From Planctomycetota bacterium (lineage in GTDB: Bacteria; Planctomycetota; Planctomycetia; Pirellulales; Pirellulaceae): 64,000 nt of DNA. The first letter of the stretch is position 1. The number at the start of each line of letters is the position of its first letter. Made by a program: the position numbers and the translations under genes. Below, piece after piece: positions 37,840 through 45,976 of the stretch. The DNA lies in the NCBI GenBank assembly GCA_026692905.1, contig JAPLNL010000122.1, positions 1-64,000 of the forward strand, given 5' to 3'. Below the pieces are notes generated by a model, which saw only the letters and a program-made list of their open reading frames with translations, did no database searches and was not told the origin of the DNA.

Positions 37840-38192
37840 GTCATTTTGTCCAGAGGCGAGAGGCGAAAGGGAAGGAATGGCGGGAGATCGGACTTAGACG
37901 AAAACCATCCTAGCCCAAACAGCAAGACTAGCTTAACACCAACTATCGAGGTGAAACTACTCGTCAGGGTTGAAAAGGCGTCTTTTGATTGAAATATGAA
38001 CCACTGATTTTGCCGGCAATACGGTGCAAAACCAGGTTTTACACATCTTTGACACGACAAGAACCAATCCTGGACATACAACAACGGCAAACGGCGTTAA
38101 TGTACTCATATGAATCAGAGATCTCGGAGACTGATTCTGATCCTTAGGTTTAACCCGTACTCTCCAGCCCCTCAGCCCCTAGGAACTTTGGC
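37840..38192. other. 353-base gap between divergent genes
   Basis: This region must hold the promoters of the divergent SGNH hydrolase and desaturase genes. A TTGACA at about 38050 has no well-placed -10 partner that I can support. No repeat, hairpin or coding segment stands out. An AGGA about 9 bases before the desaturase start is its probable ribosome site. Confidence 0.4.
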
Positions 38193-39209
38193 ATGTTAGG
38201 CAACGATCCAGTCATCGATTCTCCCAATCAACAACACCGACAACACCACGCAGATACGTTAGCCCCGCCGCAGGCGATGGTCGAAGAACTAGCTCCTGCT
38301 AGCCTACCTTCCGCGGGTGGCGCTGCCAAAGTCTCGCCGGTGCCGACCGTGTGGAACATTCAATGGGGAGCGTCGGCTTGGCTGATCGCTTTGCACGTTG
38401 GAGCACTCTATGCTCCATGGTGCTTCACTTGGAGCGGACTCGGCTTGGCCATCCTCTTTCACTGGATGACAGGTAGCTTGGGAATTTGCTTAGGATTTCA
38501 TCGCCTTTTGACCCACACTGGCCTGATCCTTCCGAACTGGCTTAAGAATGTCTTTACAACGATTGGGACATTGGCTGGCGAGGGCGGACCGATTAGCTGG
38601 ACCGCCAACCACCGAAAGCACCATGCTTACAGCGATCAACCTGGTGATCCGCACTCGCCACACGATGGCCCTTGGTGGTCACACGCATTTTGGCTCGCTT
38701 TCACAACTGACAATGGCGATCCAGAGGGCTACGCACGAAAATGGGTACCTGACTTGTTGAAGGACAAGTACACCGTGTTTCTCGAAAAGTACTTCCTCCC
38801 GATTCACATCGCCTTTGGTGCCTTGGTGACTGGCATTGGTTATCTTGTGGGCGGACCAGCTTTGGCTGTCTCCTGGCTCGTATGGGTGATCTGCGTTCGA
38901 ATGGTGGCAGTGATGCATACAACTTGGCTTGTCAATTCCGCATCCCACATTTGGGGCTACAAGAATTACGAGACACGTGACGATAGCCGAAACAATTGGT
39001 TTGTCGCGATCATCGCTTACGGCGAAGGCTGGCACAACAATCACCACGCTCACCCACGATTGGCCCAGCACGGTCACAAGTGGTGGGAGTTTGACATGAC
39101 GTTCATGATCATTCGAATGTTGCGTGCCGTTGGACTAGCAAAGGACGTGATCGATCTCAAGAGCATGGACGAAAAGAAGCGCCGTCATGCCGAACGCGCT
39201 GTCGCGTAG
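38193..39209 (+). CDS. Membrane fatty-acid (acyl-CoA type) desaturase
   Basis: A 338-residue membrane di-iron enzyme that introduces a double bond, most likely delta-9, into fatty acyl chains. The three histidine boxes are HRLLTH (103-108), HRKHH (140-144, in NHRKHHAYSDQPGDPHSPHDG minus its ends) and HNNHH (281-285). Four hydrophobic stretches at about 60-100 and 205-245 fit the hairpin membrane topology. The N-terminal 45 residues are hydrophilic and unrelated to catalysis. It is a single gene with an AGGA upstream. It should help set membrane fluidity. Confidence 0.95.
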   Translation: MLGNDPVIDSPNQQHRQHHADTLAPPQAMVEELAPASLPSAGGAAKVSPVPTVWNIQWGASAWLIALHVGALYAPWCFTWSGLGLAILFHWMTGSLGICLGFHRLLTHTGLILPNWLKNVFTTIGTLAGEGGPISWTANHRKHHAYSDQPGDPHSPHDGPWWSHAFWLAFTTDNGDPEGYARKWVPDLLKDKYTVFLEKYFLPIHIAFGALVTGIGYLVGGPALAVSWLVWVICVRMVAVMHTTWLVNSASHIWGYKNYETRDDSRNNWFVAIIAYGEGWHNNHHAHPRLAQHGHKWWEFDMTFMIIRMLRAVGLAKDVIDLKSMDEKKRRHAERAVA

Positions 39210-39307
39210 TATGTGACTCACATGTTGCGCTTCAAAAGTCACATCCGGCAGGTGTGATTTTTGACAGGTCGGTTTTGCCGACACTGACTTTTGATATTTG
39301 ACGTTTT

Positions 39308-39492
39308 GTCCGGCTCGGGCTTGTCCCGACCGGACACCGCTTTGGTGTCCTAATGGGCCATGTTATGAGAATGACAACTCCGGATTCGTCGCACCGCCAA
39401 GGGTGGTGCGACGAAGCCGGAGTTATGCGATCTGGCGACGTGAATCTAGAACTCCAAAGCTGCGGACGGTTGGGGGCAAGCCCCCGCCGTCC
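39308..39492. repeat. Cluster of four hairpins between the desaturase and GMC genes
   Basis: Four separate stem-loops follow one another: 39308-39335 (GTCCGGCTCGGG arm), 39332-39350 (GGACACC), 39376-39424 (AACTCCGG..TCGTCGCACC, about 20-bp stem) and 39464-39492 (GGACGG..GGGGGC). They fill most of the 370-base gap 39210-39579. No coding signal is seen. They look like assorted dispersed palindromes, and some may also end the desaturase transcript. Confidence 0.7.
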
Positions 39493-39579
39493 CGAAATGC
39501 TTCATGGCCTTGCCTTTTTAGGTAGAAAGGTGGCAATCTATTCAAACTTTGGCATTGATTGTCGTCAGAATCTTGCAAC

Positions 39580-41175
39580 GTGTCTAACGAAGCCGATTAC
39601 ATAATCGTTGGAGCCGGTTCTGCTGGCTGCGTTCTTACGGCCGAAATCTCTCGTCGAAAACTCGGTTCCGTTTTCCTCATCGAAGCTGGCGCTAAGTCAG
39701 CAGCACGGAATCTCAAGGTACCGGTCCTCTACCCGCATGCCTTCAAGGGCTCGAACGCTTGGCAGTATGAAACGACACCTCAAGCTGGTTTAGCAGGACG
39801 AAGAGTCCAGCTTCCTGCAGGCAAGACTCTCGGCGGCTCTAGCGCTATCAACGCGATGATTTATCTCCGAGGGCACTCTTCGGATTACAAACAGTGGGAG
39901 CAAATTGTTGGGACAGATTGGAGCCCAGCTAATGTTGCAATCGCATTCGCAGAGATGGAAAAATCGATCCGAATCGACGATGCTCCTCGCCCCGACTTGC
40001 ATCCAGCCACACATGAATTTTTAGAGTTGGCAACTCGGAGTGGTATCGCGCCGTTGCCCGAACCGTTTCTGGAGCCAGCTATCGGTGTTGGCGCGTATGC
40101 GCGCTGTCAATCGAACGGCAGACGACGCTCTGCTTGGGATTTGTGGCTGAAACAGCAGTTCAACTTCTCCCATAAAGAGTCCTTCATCCGACTGATATCC
40201 AACGCTTCGGTGCAGCATTTGGTTATCGATCAGCAAAAAATTGTCGGAGTCGCTATTGCAGCAAACGACATAGCCAGTCCCGCAGAGACCCTTTCTGCAC
40301 GCAAAGGAGTCATTGTTTGTGCCGGAGCAATTCAGTCCCCGCGGCTGTTGCTTGCTAGCGGACTTGGAGACGCCAATGAACTTGCTAATATCGGAGTTTC
40401 CTGCCAAGTCGATCTACCAGCCGTGGGGCAAAATTTTCAAGACCATTTATTGTTTCCTGTCGTTCGGGAACTAAAAAGCCTCCGATCTCTGCCTAGTCGG
40501 ATGAATGATGCCGAACGATTTGCTTATGCAAAAGACAGATCCGGTCCGATGAATTCGAATATCGCAGAGGTTGGTGGGTTTTTTGCCTTGCCCCAACAAT
40601 CCGATGAGCCGATGGAGCCTGCGACAAATGCACTAGACTTTCAGTGGCATGTTACGCCAACTCACTATTTAGAGTATCCAACCAAAGCTGAGCCAACGTC
40701 GGCCCTCAGTATTGGCGTCTCGCTCTGTCAGCCAACGAGCCGCGGAAGTGTCCGGCTTGCGCGAGCAACACATAGCGATTCCAAAGCGAGGTTACAACTG
40801 GAAATCGATCCGGCCTATTTGACGAGCGCGGAGGACTTGCCGAGGCTATTGGCAGCGGTGCAATACACGCGATCGATTTTCGAGGGAGAGCGGTTTTCGG
40901 AACTGGTCGGAGATGAGTTGATGCCAGGGGCTAAACGCCAAAGGGATGAACAGGTGGCCGCGTCGCTCGCTCGGTTTGCGACTACTGTTTATCATTACGT
41001 AGGAACATGCAGTATGGGCAGCGAGACGAGTGGCGTTGTCGATGGGAGATTTCGAGTGCGAGGCGTTGATGGCCTCTGGGTCTGCGATGCGTCTGCGATG
41101 CCGCGGCTGGTTAGTTGCAACACTCAGGCAACGGTAATGATGATGGCCTACCGGTTATCGGGGTGGCTGAAGTAG
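39580..41175 (+). CDS. GMC family FAD-dependent oxidoreductase (choline dehydrogenase-like)
   Basis: A 531-residue flavoenzyme of the glucose-methanol-choline family, oxidising an alcohol with FAD. The N-terminal dinucleotide fold is DYIIVGAGSAGC, with an Ala/Glu-rich loop after it. The GMC signature 1 region is LPAGKTLGGSSAINAMIYLRG and signature 2 is GAIQSPRLLLASGL. The active-site histidine lies in VYHYVGTCSMG, and the final NTQATVMMMAYRLS carries the second catalytic residue (Asn). It has no signal peptide. The frame also allows a TTG at 39559; the GTG at 39580 starts just before the FAD fold. The substrate is not evident. Confidence 0.92.
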   Translation: MSNEADYIIVGAGSAGCVLTAEISRRKLGSVFLIEAGAKSAARNLKVPVLYPHAFKGSNAWQYETTPQAGLAGRRVQLPAGKTLGGSSAINAMIYLRGHSSDYKQWEQIVGTDWSPANVAIAFAEMEKSIRIDDAPRPDLHPATHEFLELATRSGIAPLPEPFLEPAIGVGAYARCQSNGRRRSAWDLWLKQQFNFSHKESFIRLISNASVQHLVIDQQKIVGVAIAANDIASPAETLSARKGVIVCAGAIQSPRLLLASGLGDANELANIGVSCQVDLPAVGQNFQDHLLFPVVRELKSLRSLPSRMNDAERFAYAKDRSGPMNSNIAEVGGFFALPQQSDEPMEPATNALDFQWHVTPTHYLEYPTKAEPTSALSIGVSLCQPTSRGSVRLARATHSDSKARLQLEIDPAYLTSAEDLPRLLAAVQYTRSIFEGERFSELVGDELMPGAKRQRDEQVAASLARFATTVYHYVGTCSMGSETSGVVDGRFRVRGVDGLWVCDASAMPRLVSCNTQATVMMMAYRLSGWLK

Positions 41176-41448
41176 TTGAGCTGTTTTAACCAGACGTTCT
41201 TGTATCCTGTTGTGTTTTATACCCTCGCTGGGAGGACGTTGTTGGCGCGATTGCTGTCAGAGCAGCTCTTTTTTACGTGTCCGAAGACTTGAAATATGGA
41301 AATGCTTGGCGTAGACAGTCAGTATCAACGAGACCTGAACGACCGTAGATTGTGGTAAACTGGCCGGTCGTTAATCTCCACCAAAGCGAGTCTATCCGAG
41401 GCCCGCGGCGTTCCATACGGCTCTCCCTCTAGAAACGAAAGTAACACA
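41176..41448. other. Gap upstream of the truncated secretory gene
   Basis: The 273 bases after the GMC gene contain no open frame of note. A TAAACT at about 41357 and a purine-rich AGAAACGAAAG before 41449 may be the promoter -10 and ribosome region of the truncated gene. I cannot support a matching -35. Confidence 0.3.
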
Positions 41449-41565
41449 ATGAAGCCTCTCCTCTCCGCGTTTTGTTTTTTGTTCGTATGCGGATCTTTCG
41501 CTTGCAGTCAAGACGACGCGCAAGTGAATTTACTGTCCAATTCACTAGCTTGCGCGTCGTGCTAA
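41449..41565 (+). pseudogene. Truncated secretory gene: signal peptide running into an intergenic repeat
   Basis: The ATG at 41449 opens a 38-codon frame. The first about 20 residues are a convincing export signal (MKPLLSAFCFLFVCGSFACS). The remaining codons are simply the translation of the CTAGCACGACGCGCAAGCTAG repeat pair (41512-41564), and the stop TAA is formed by the repeat's own GCTAA end. Immediately after comes the end of the convergent S9 peptidase gene. The best reading is a gene whose body was lost and replaced by, or recombined at, the repeat. A tiny functional peptide is possible but less likely. Confidence 0.6.
41512..41564. repeat. Inverted pair of the CTAGCACGACGCGCAAGCTAG family
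   Basis: ACGACGCGCAAG..TGAATT faces AATTCACTAGCTTGCGCGTCGT across a short loop. The left arm lacks the CTAG present in the right arm. The core is identical to the units at 9015 and 18159. Confidence 0.88.
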
Positions 41566-41596
41566 GGTAGTTTTCATGCTGCCGCTTGCCAAATCA

Positions 41597-43681
41597 CTAC
41601 AGCGATGGCTTCAGGTGCTCGTGAAAGTACTCCCAGCGAAGCGAACCGTAAGTGCTACCGACACCGTGTTGAAATTCAGGGTAAATCATCATTTGAAAGC
41701 GTTTGTCTGCGTCGTTGAACGCCTTGGAAAGCTGCCAAGTGTTAGCAGGGTGCACGTTGTCATCGATCAAGCCATGGACTAGCAGTAGCTTTCCCTTTAG
41801 CTTGTCCGCGATTTTGATGCATGAGCCAGCATCGTATCCAGCAGCATTTTCTGCCGGTGTCTGCATGTAACGCTCAGTGTAGATCGAATCGTAGTTACGC
41901 CAGTCGGTCACAGGTGCACCTGAAACAGCCACTTGGAATACATCTGGATATCGCAACAGCGCTAGCGCAGACATGTATCCTCCATAGGAATGGCCAAAGA
42001 TACCGACTCGCGAACCGTCCACGTACGGGCGTTGACGAAGGAACTTTACCCCGGCCGCTTGATCGTCCATGTCTGGACCGCCCAGTTTCAAATAAGTAGC
42101 GCTTTCAAATGCCTTACCGCGTCCAACAGTGCCTCGATTGGCGATCTTGACGACGAGATAACCAAGCTCGCAAATTGGGTTGGCAGCGGCGTAGCGTGTC
42201 GAAAGACCAACGCTCTCTGGCCCACCATAGACATCGACCAGTAGCGGATACTTGCGAGAGGAATCGAAGTTCGACGGTTTGTGAAGTGTTCCATAAATCG
42301 TCGTCTTGCCGTCATCGGACAGAAACGAAAACAACTCAGGTGGCGAGAGCTTTGCTTTCTCAGCAGCTTCTTTACTACCAGTGGCAAGAACGGCAACTTC
42401 TTTGCCCGTTTCGTCATAGAGAACGGTAGTTGGCGGCGTATCGAACTCTTCGCGTGTGGCGATGACAAATCGATTGTCCGGCGAAATGTCAAACGACGTA
42501 TGATTCATCGGAGATGAAGTGATTCGAACCGGATTGGTTCCGTCGAGTTTGACTCGATGAAGTTGGTTGTTGTAAGGGTTGGCGGCGCTATAGGCCGTGT
42601 AGTAAAAGAGTCCGGCTTTTTCGTCGATCTTGTTGATGCCACTGCACGGGAATTCGCCAAACTTCGAGAGTGGGTTGAGCAAGCGTCCGTCGATATGACG
42701 CAACTGATAGTGCTTCCAACCGGTAGCTTCGGACTCCCAAATGAAACGTTGGTTATCTTCGAGAAATCGGTTCGGCGGGCTGTTTTCTTGCCAAGTCGAT
42801 TGACGCTCGGTCAGCACGGTGCGCACTTTGAGTGTTTTCGTGTCGACAGCCAAAACGTTGAGTACGTCTTGTCGTCGGTTGGTGCGGTTGATGAGCAGTT
42901 CGTTCCCTTCGGGAACAAAACGAATGGAGTACAAATACTGTGTCGGTTCGCCATCGATCGCAACTTTGTTGGCGGTTTCTGTTGCAACATCGTAGATCCA
43001 AATCGACACCTTCGGATTAGCATCACCAGCCTTTGGATAGCGAACGGATTGCAGTTTGGTGTAGTTGGCTGTGTTGTCGATCGTAAGGTGATAGTCGACC
43101 ATCTCCCTCTCGTCGACTTCATAATAAGCAAGCTTCGTACTGTCTGGAGACCACCACATGGCATCGCTTTGGTTCAGCTCTTCTCCATAAACCCAGCAGC
43201 CTGTTCCGAACCTCAATCGGTCTTGGCCGTCTTTGGTCACTTGGACTTTTTCTTCACCGGCTATAGTTGGTTCAAGAGTGATATTGAAGTCGGCGTAGGT
43301 TGCTTTCCATTTTCCGTCCGGCGAAGCGGCGACGGTACGTTGCTGGGCTCGCCCGACCGGAGTTTGGCCACCGCCGCGACGTTGTCCTCTGCGATTGTCG
43401 TTTACTTCGGGAGTTACTGCGGCATCGGAATCCGAAATGGCAAAGCTCTTCAGGTCGATCGATTTGCGTTTTCCTGCTGAGCCATATTGGACGGAGCTTC
43501 CATCTTCGGACCATCGGATTTGTTCGACTCGGCCACCGCCCCCCAGTTCCGTGCGAAGCGCTGAAATCTCGCGGTACTTTTCGTGGCCGGGTAGCTCTTT
43601 GAACGTCGGTTGAGCTTGAATACCCTCTGAAATGAGTGAAAGTGCGACGGCGACAAACAGGGAGCGAATTCGAGTAAGCAT
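41597..43681 (-). CDS. S9 family prolyl dipeptidyl peptidase (DPP-IV type)
   Basis: A 694-residue exported serine peptidase that would release Xaa-Pro dipeptides. A signal peptide (about residues 1-24, ending GIQAQ) is followed by a DPP-IV N-terminal propeller (about 60-440, with WVYGEELNQSDAMWWSPDS). The alpha/beta-hydrolase domain then has nucleophile Ser about 565 in GHSYGGYMSALA, the Asp about 641 in LIDDNVHPANTW and His about 675 in FQHGVGSTYGS. The open frame extends to 43864, but that part is translated repeat sequence. The ATG at 43681 begins the signal peptide. Confidence 0.94.
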   Translation of the reverse strand: MLTRIRSLFVAVALSLISEGIQAQPTFKELPGHEKYREISALRTELGGGGRVEQIRWSEDGSSVQYGSAGKRKSIDLKSFAISDSDAAVTPEVNDNRRGQRRGGGQTPVGRAQQRTVAASPDGKWKATYADFNITLEPTIAGEEKVQVTKDGQDRLRFGTGCWVYGEELNQSDAMWWSPDSTKLAYYEVDEREMVDYHLTIDNTANYTKLQSVRYPKAGDANPKVSIWIYDVATETANKVAIDGEPTQYLYSIRFVPEGNELLINRTNRRQDVLNVLAVDTKTLKVRTVLTERQSTWQENSPPNRFLEDNQRFIWESEATGWKHYQLRHIDGRLLNPLSKFGEFPCSGINKIDEKAGLFYYTAYSAANPYNNQLHRVKLDGTNPVRITSSPMNHTSFDISPDNRFVIATREEFDTPPTTVLYDETGKEVAVLATGSKEAAEKAKLSPPELFSFLSDDGKTTIYGTLHKPSNFDSSRKYPLLVDVYGGPESVGLSTRYAAANPICELGYLVVKIANRGTVGRGKAFESATYLKLGGPDMDDQAAGVKFLRQRPYVDGSRVGIFGHSYGGYMSALALLRYPDVFQVAVSGAPVTDWRNYDSIYTERYMQTPAENAAGYDAGSCIKIADKLKGKLLLVHGLIDDNVHPANTWQLSKAFNDADKRFQMMIYPEFQHGVGSTYGSLRWEYFHEHLKPSL

Positions 43682-43807
43682 ATCGTGATGATTTCCTGAG
43701 ACTTCGTGTTGGGTAGCTGGTTTCGCGCAGCGTTTAAGGACCATTGTATTTAATAAATTCGTCCCCAGGCTTCGCCGTGGGACGGAATGTATCAGAGGCT
43801 CTTGAAA

Positions 43808-43870
43808 GGGGAGAGCGAGGCTCCTGCCGAGCTTGTGACGGCCACGGATCGGCAGGAGCCTCACCCTCCC
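43808..43870. repeat. GGCAGGAGCCTCGCCCTCCC palindrome, copy 2
   Basis: Arms 43808-43830 and 43849-43870 pair. The sequence is nearly identical to copy 1 at 33399-33459, with a different loop. It lies between the pyrophosphatase stop and the S9 peptidase start, both on the minus strand. Confidence 0.88.
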
Positions 43871-43934
43871 GAGTAATGGATTGCTTGGGTAAAGTCAATG
43901 AATGCGGGCTACGGTGATGCGCGAAACCAATAGT

Positions 43935-45590
43935 CTAACGGTTTTTCGCGGTGTCGATGAGCTGAGCAATGAGCGGCAATAGCTGCTTCTTGCGGCTGAC
44001 AACGTGGTCAAGCTGGTACAGGTTGCGATCCAGCTGTGGATAGTTTATTTCGTCCCATTCATCGGACTCATGGCTTAGCAAGAGCAGCGAGCCATTGCTG
44101 ACGACGTCCGTAATCAGTAGGGCCGAAAAATCCAATCGCTGTGACGCCGAGAATTGCTCGAGCGCGGAACGCAATTCATCTTTTCGATCCCAGAAGAGAT
44201 CGAATCCAATTTCTTCGATTTGCGAAATGGAAAACCGCTGACCGTGCTCCGTAAATTCTTTGCAGTCTTCTCGAATGACTTCGGCTGGTGTGCATGATCT
44301 CAGCGCAGAGCCAATCTCAAAGAACTCTTTTGCAAAGTCGACCAAGTTGACTTCGGAAATCGGCTCCAGCCATTTCAGAATTTCTCGGTCGAAGTCGGTG
44401 GTTGTTGGCGATCGCAAATACAACGTATCCGAGATGATGCCGGATGCCATGCAGAGTGCGATGCCGGGCCGTGGCGTGAGTCCTGCAGCTCGGAATTGAC
44501 GGGCGACCAGAGTGCAAGTCGACCCGACCGGCTCGTTGATGAATCGAATGGGTTGTGTCGACTTAAGTCCGCCACCAAGTCGGTGGTGATCGAGCACCTC
44601 GAGGATGTCAGCTTCTTCGGCTCCGTTGACCGCTTGGCTTAATTCGTTGTGGTCGACAAGGATTAGCTTCGGTTTTGGAATGTTGACCAAGTCGGACTTG
44701 GAAAGTACCCCAACCAGCAAACCGGCATCGGTAACGACAGGGAAGATCGGTTCGTTCGATTGCTCAACAATCACTCGCGCTTCGTCGACCGGCTTTTTCG
44801 CGGAGAGTGAGACAAAGTGGGTGTCGATCGCGGAGTCGATGAACTGCGCTGACTTGATACGCATCGTTGTCGTCGCGGTATCGAATGGACTTTGAATCAC
44901 CGCAACGTTTCTAGCTTGAGCGAGTTGCACAAGGCCCGGTGAAAGTACATAGCCTCCCGTCACAACCAGAGCGCGAACACCATGTTCGATGGCGGGCAGC
45001 TGGATCGTCGGCCTATCGCCGCTGACCACGATCAGTTTTTCGGCTGGAAACTTTTGCATCCGTTCGGTAAACCCACCAGCGCTCATGGCACCGACCATGA
45101 CCAGCAATTCGTCCTTTTGACTTGGGTTCAAGGAGTGCTGAAATTTGCCGCCAAGGATTTCGCAGATCTTTTGCAAACTCGTCGCCACGGTTCGCGTCTT
45201 CAAAGGGTCGCTGTCGTCGCGAAAGATAAGATCCATTAGCTGTAGGAGTGAGAGAACGCCAACGACTTTGCCCGCATCATCCACGATAGGGATGGCGCGA
45301 AGCTCGTGGTCCTTCATTCGGTTGTAAACCTCAAAGAACACATCGCCATAGCGGGCGGTTTTTACATCGTGCTTGCACACGTCTTCCACTTCGGGACGGA
45401 CATCCATTACGATTTTTGGCGCTGGAATCTTCGCCCGCCGCAAAACATGTTCCGTGCGTTTGTTGGGCGTGCCGCAGCAAGCAGCAATGGCGTCTGGGCG
45501 GCTCGTCTGCTGCAAAAGATCGGCATAGGCGATCGCAGAACAAATGGCATCGGTATCGGGATTGCGATGCCCAAAAACAAGTACACTCAT
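43935..45590 (-). CDS. ppaC: CBS-domain family II (Mn/Co-dependent) inorganic pyrophosphatase
   Basis: A 551-residue cytoplasmic enzyme hydrolysing pyrophosphate. The DHH domain starts with GHRNPDTDAICSAIAYADL (metal His and Asp). The sequence is interrupted at about 70-290 by a regulatory insert: CBS1 (YGDVFFEVYNRMKDHELRAI), a DRTGG-like part (EKLIVVSGDRPTIQLPAIE) and CBS2 (EARVIVEQSNEPIFPVVTDA). The DHH domain then resumes with ILVDHNE and LEVLDHHRLGG, and the DHHA2 domain ends with VVSRKKQLLP. CBS-PPases are controlled by adenine nucleotides. It is a single gene, with a palindrome downstream. Confidence 0.94.
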   Translation of the reverse strand: MSVLVFGHRNPDTDAICSAIAYADLLQQTSRPDAIAACCGTPNKRTEHVLRRAKIPAPKIVMDVRPEVEDVCKHDVKTARYGDVFFEVYNRMKDHELRAIPIVDDAGKVVGVLSLLQLMDLIFRDDSDPLKTRTVATSLQKICEILGGKFQHSLNPSQKDELLVMVGAMSAGGFTERMQKFPAEKLIVVSGDRPTIQLPAIEHGVRALVVTGGYVLSPGLVQLAQARNVAVIQSPFDTATTTMRIKSAQFIDSAIDTHFVSLSAKKPVDEARVIVEQSNEPIFPVVTDAGLLVGVLSKSDLVNIPKPKLILVDHNELSQAVNGAEEADILEVLDHHRLGGGLKSTQPIRFINEPVGSTCTLVARQFRAAGLTPRPGIALCMASGIISDTLYLRSPTTTDFDREILKWLEPISEVNLVDFAKEFFEIGSALRSCTPAEVIREDCKEFTEHGQRFSISQIEEIGFDLFWDRKDELRSALEQFSASQRLDFSALLITDVVSNGSLLLLSHESDEWDEINYPQLDRNLYQLDHVVSRKKQLLPLIAQLIDTAKNR

Positions 45591-45976
45591 AGGGAATTTA
45601 CTGTGGAGGCGGGTGAGGGAAGATTAGGAACACTATAGTAGCACACCTTCTATCATCAGGAGGAGTTCTAATGTCGGCTTTCGCCTAGTTTGCAAGAGAC
45701 TCTAATGTCGCAGGCGCAAAAGTAGCAGGCACATTCCATGTACCGTCCACCAAGAGTTCCAAATCGCACAAAATCAGGCAGGACTTTCGTGCGGGCGGCA
45801 CGCCGAGCTTGCCTGTCGCTTTCGAATCCGCTTGCCCCCTATTGCCAATTGTGGAAGCAACGACGAACATTTTAGTCTGGGGGTTCGTCTTTTGTCTTGG
45901 CGAATCAATTCATCCTCTATTATTTCCCCAATGGCAGTTCGTCAACCGTCTGCATTGGGTGCTAGGAAGCGGTAAG
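45591..45976. other. 386-base gap between divergent pyrophosphatase and thrS genes
   Basis: No gene is supported here. TAATGTCGGCTTTCGCC and TAATGTCGCAGGCGCAAAAG (from about 45670 and 45702) look like two decayed copies of one short word. AGTAGCAGGCACATTCCATG (about 45730) looks like a further dispersed fragment. The promoters of both flanking genes must lie here, but I cannot place them. An AGGAAG stands about 8 bases before the thrS start. I saw no leader structure typical of a synthetase riboswitch. Confidence 0.35.

Noticed and set aside
37840-38192. Possible tRNA or small RNA in the SGNH-desaturase gap
   Set aside because: No cloverleaf, TTCRA loop or conserved stem could be found. The same check failed in the other gaps.
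42557-43480. Plus-strand open frame of about 300 codons
   Set aside because: Antisense shadow of the S9 peptidase gene, whose family motifs are clear on the minus strand.
43682-43864. 61-codon N-terminal extension of the S9 peptidase
   Set aside because: The extension is translated intergenic repeat, and the ATG at 43681 begins a normal signal peptide.
45685-45870. Minus-strand 61-codon frame between the pyrophosphatase and thrS genes
   Set aside because: It appears to be built from dispersed repeat fragments and has no plausible start or domain.
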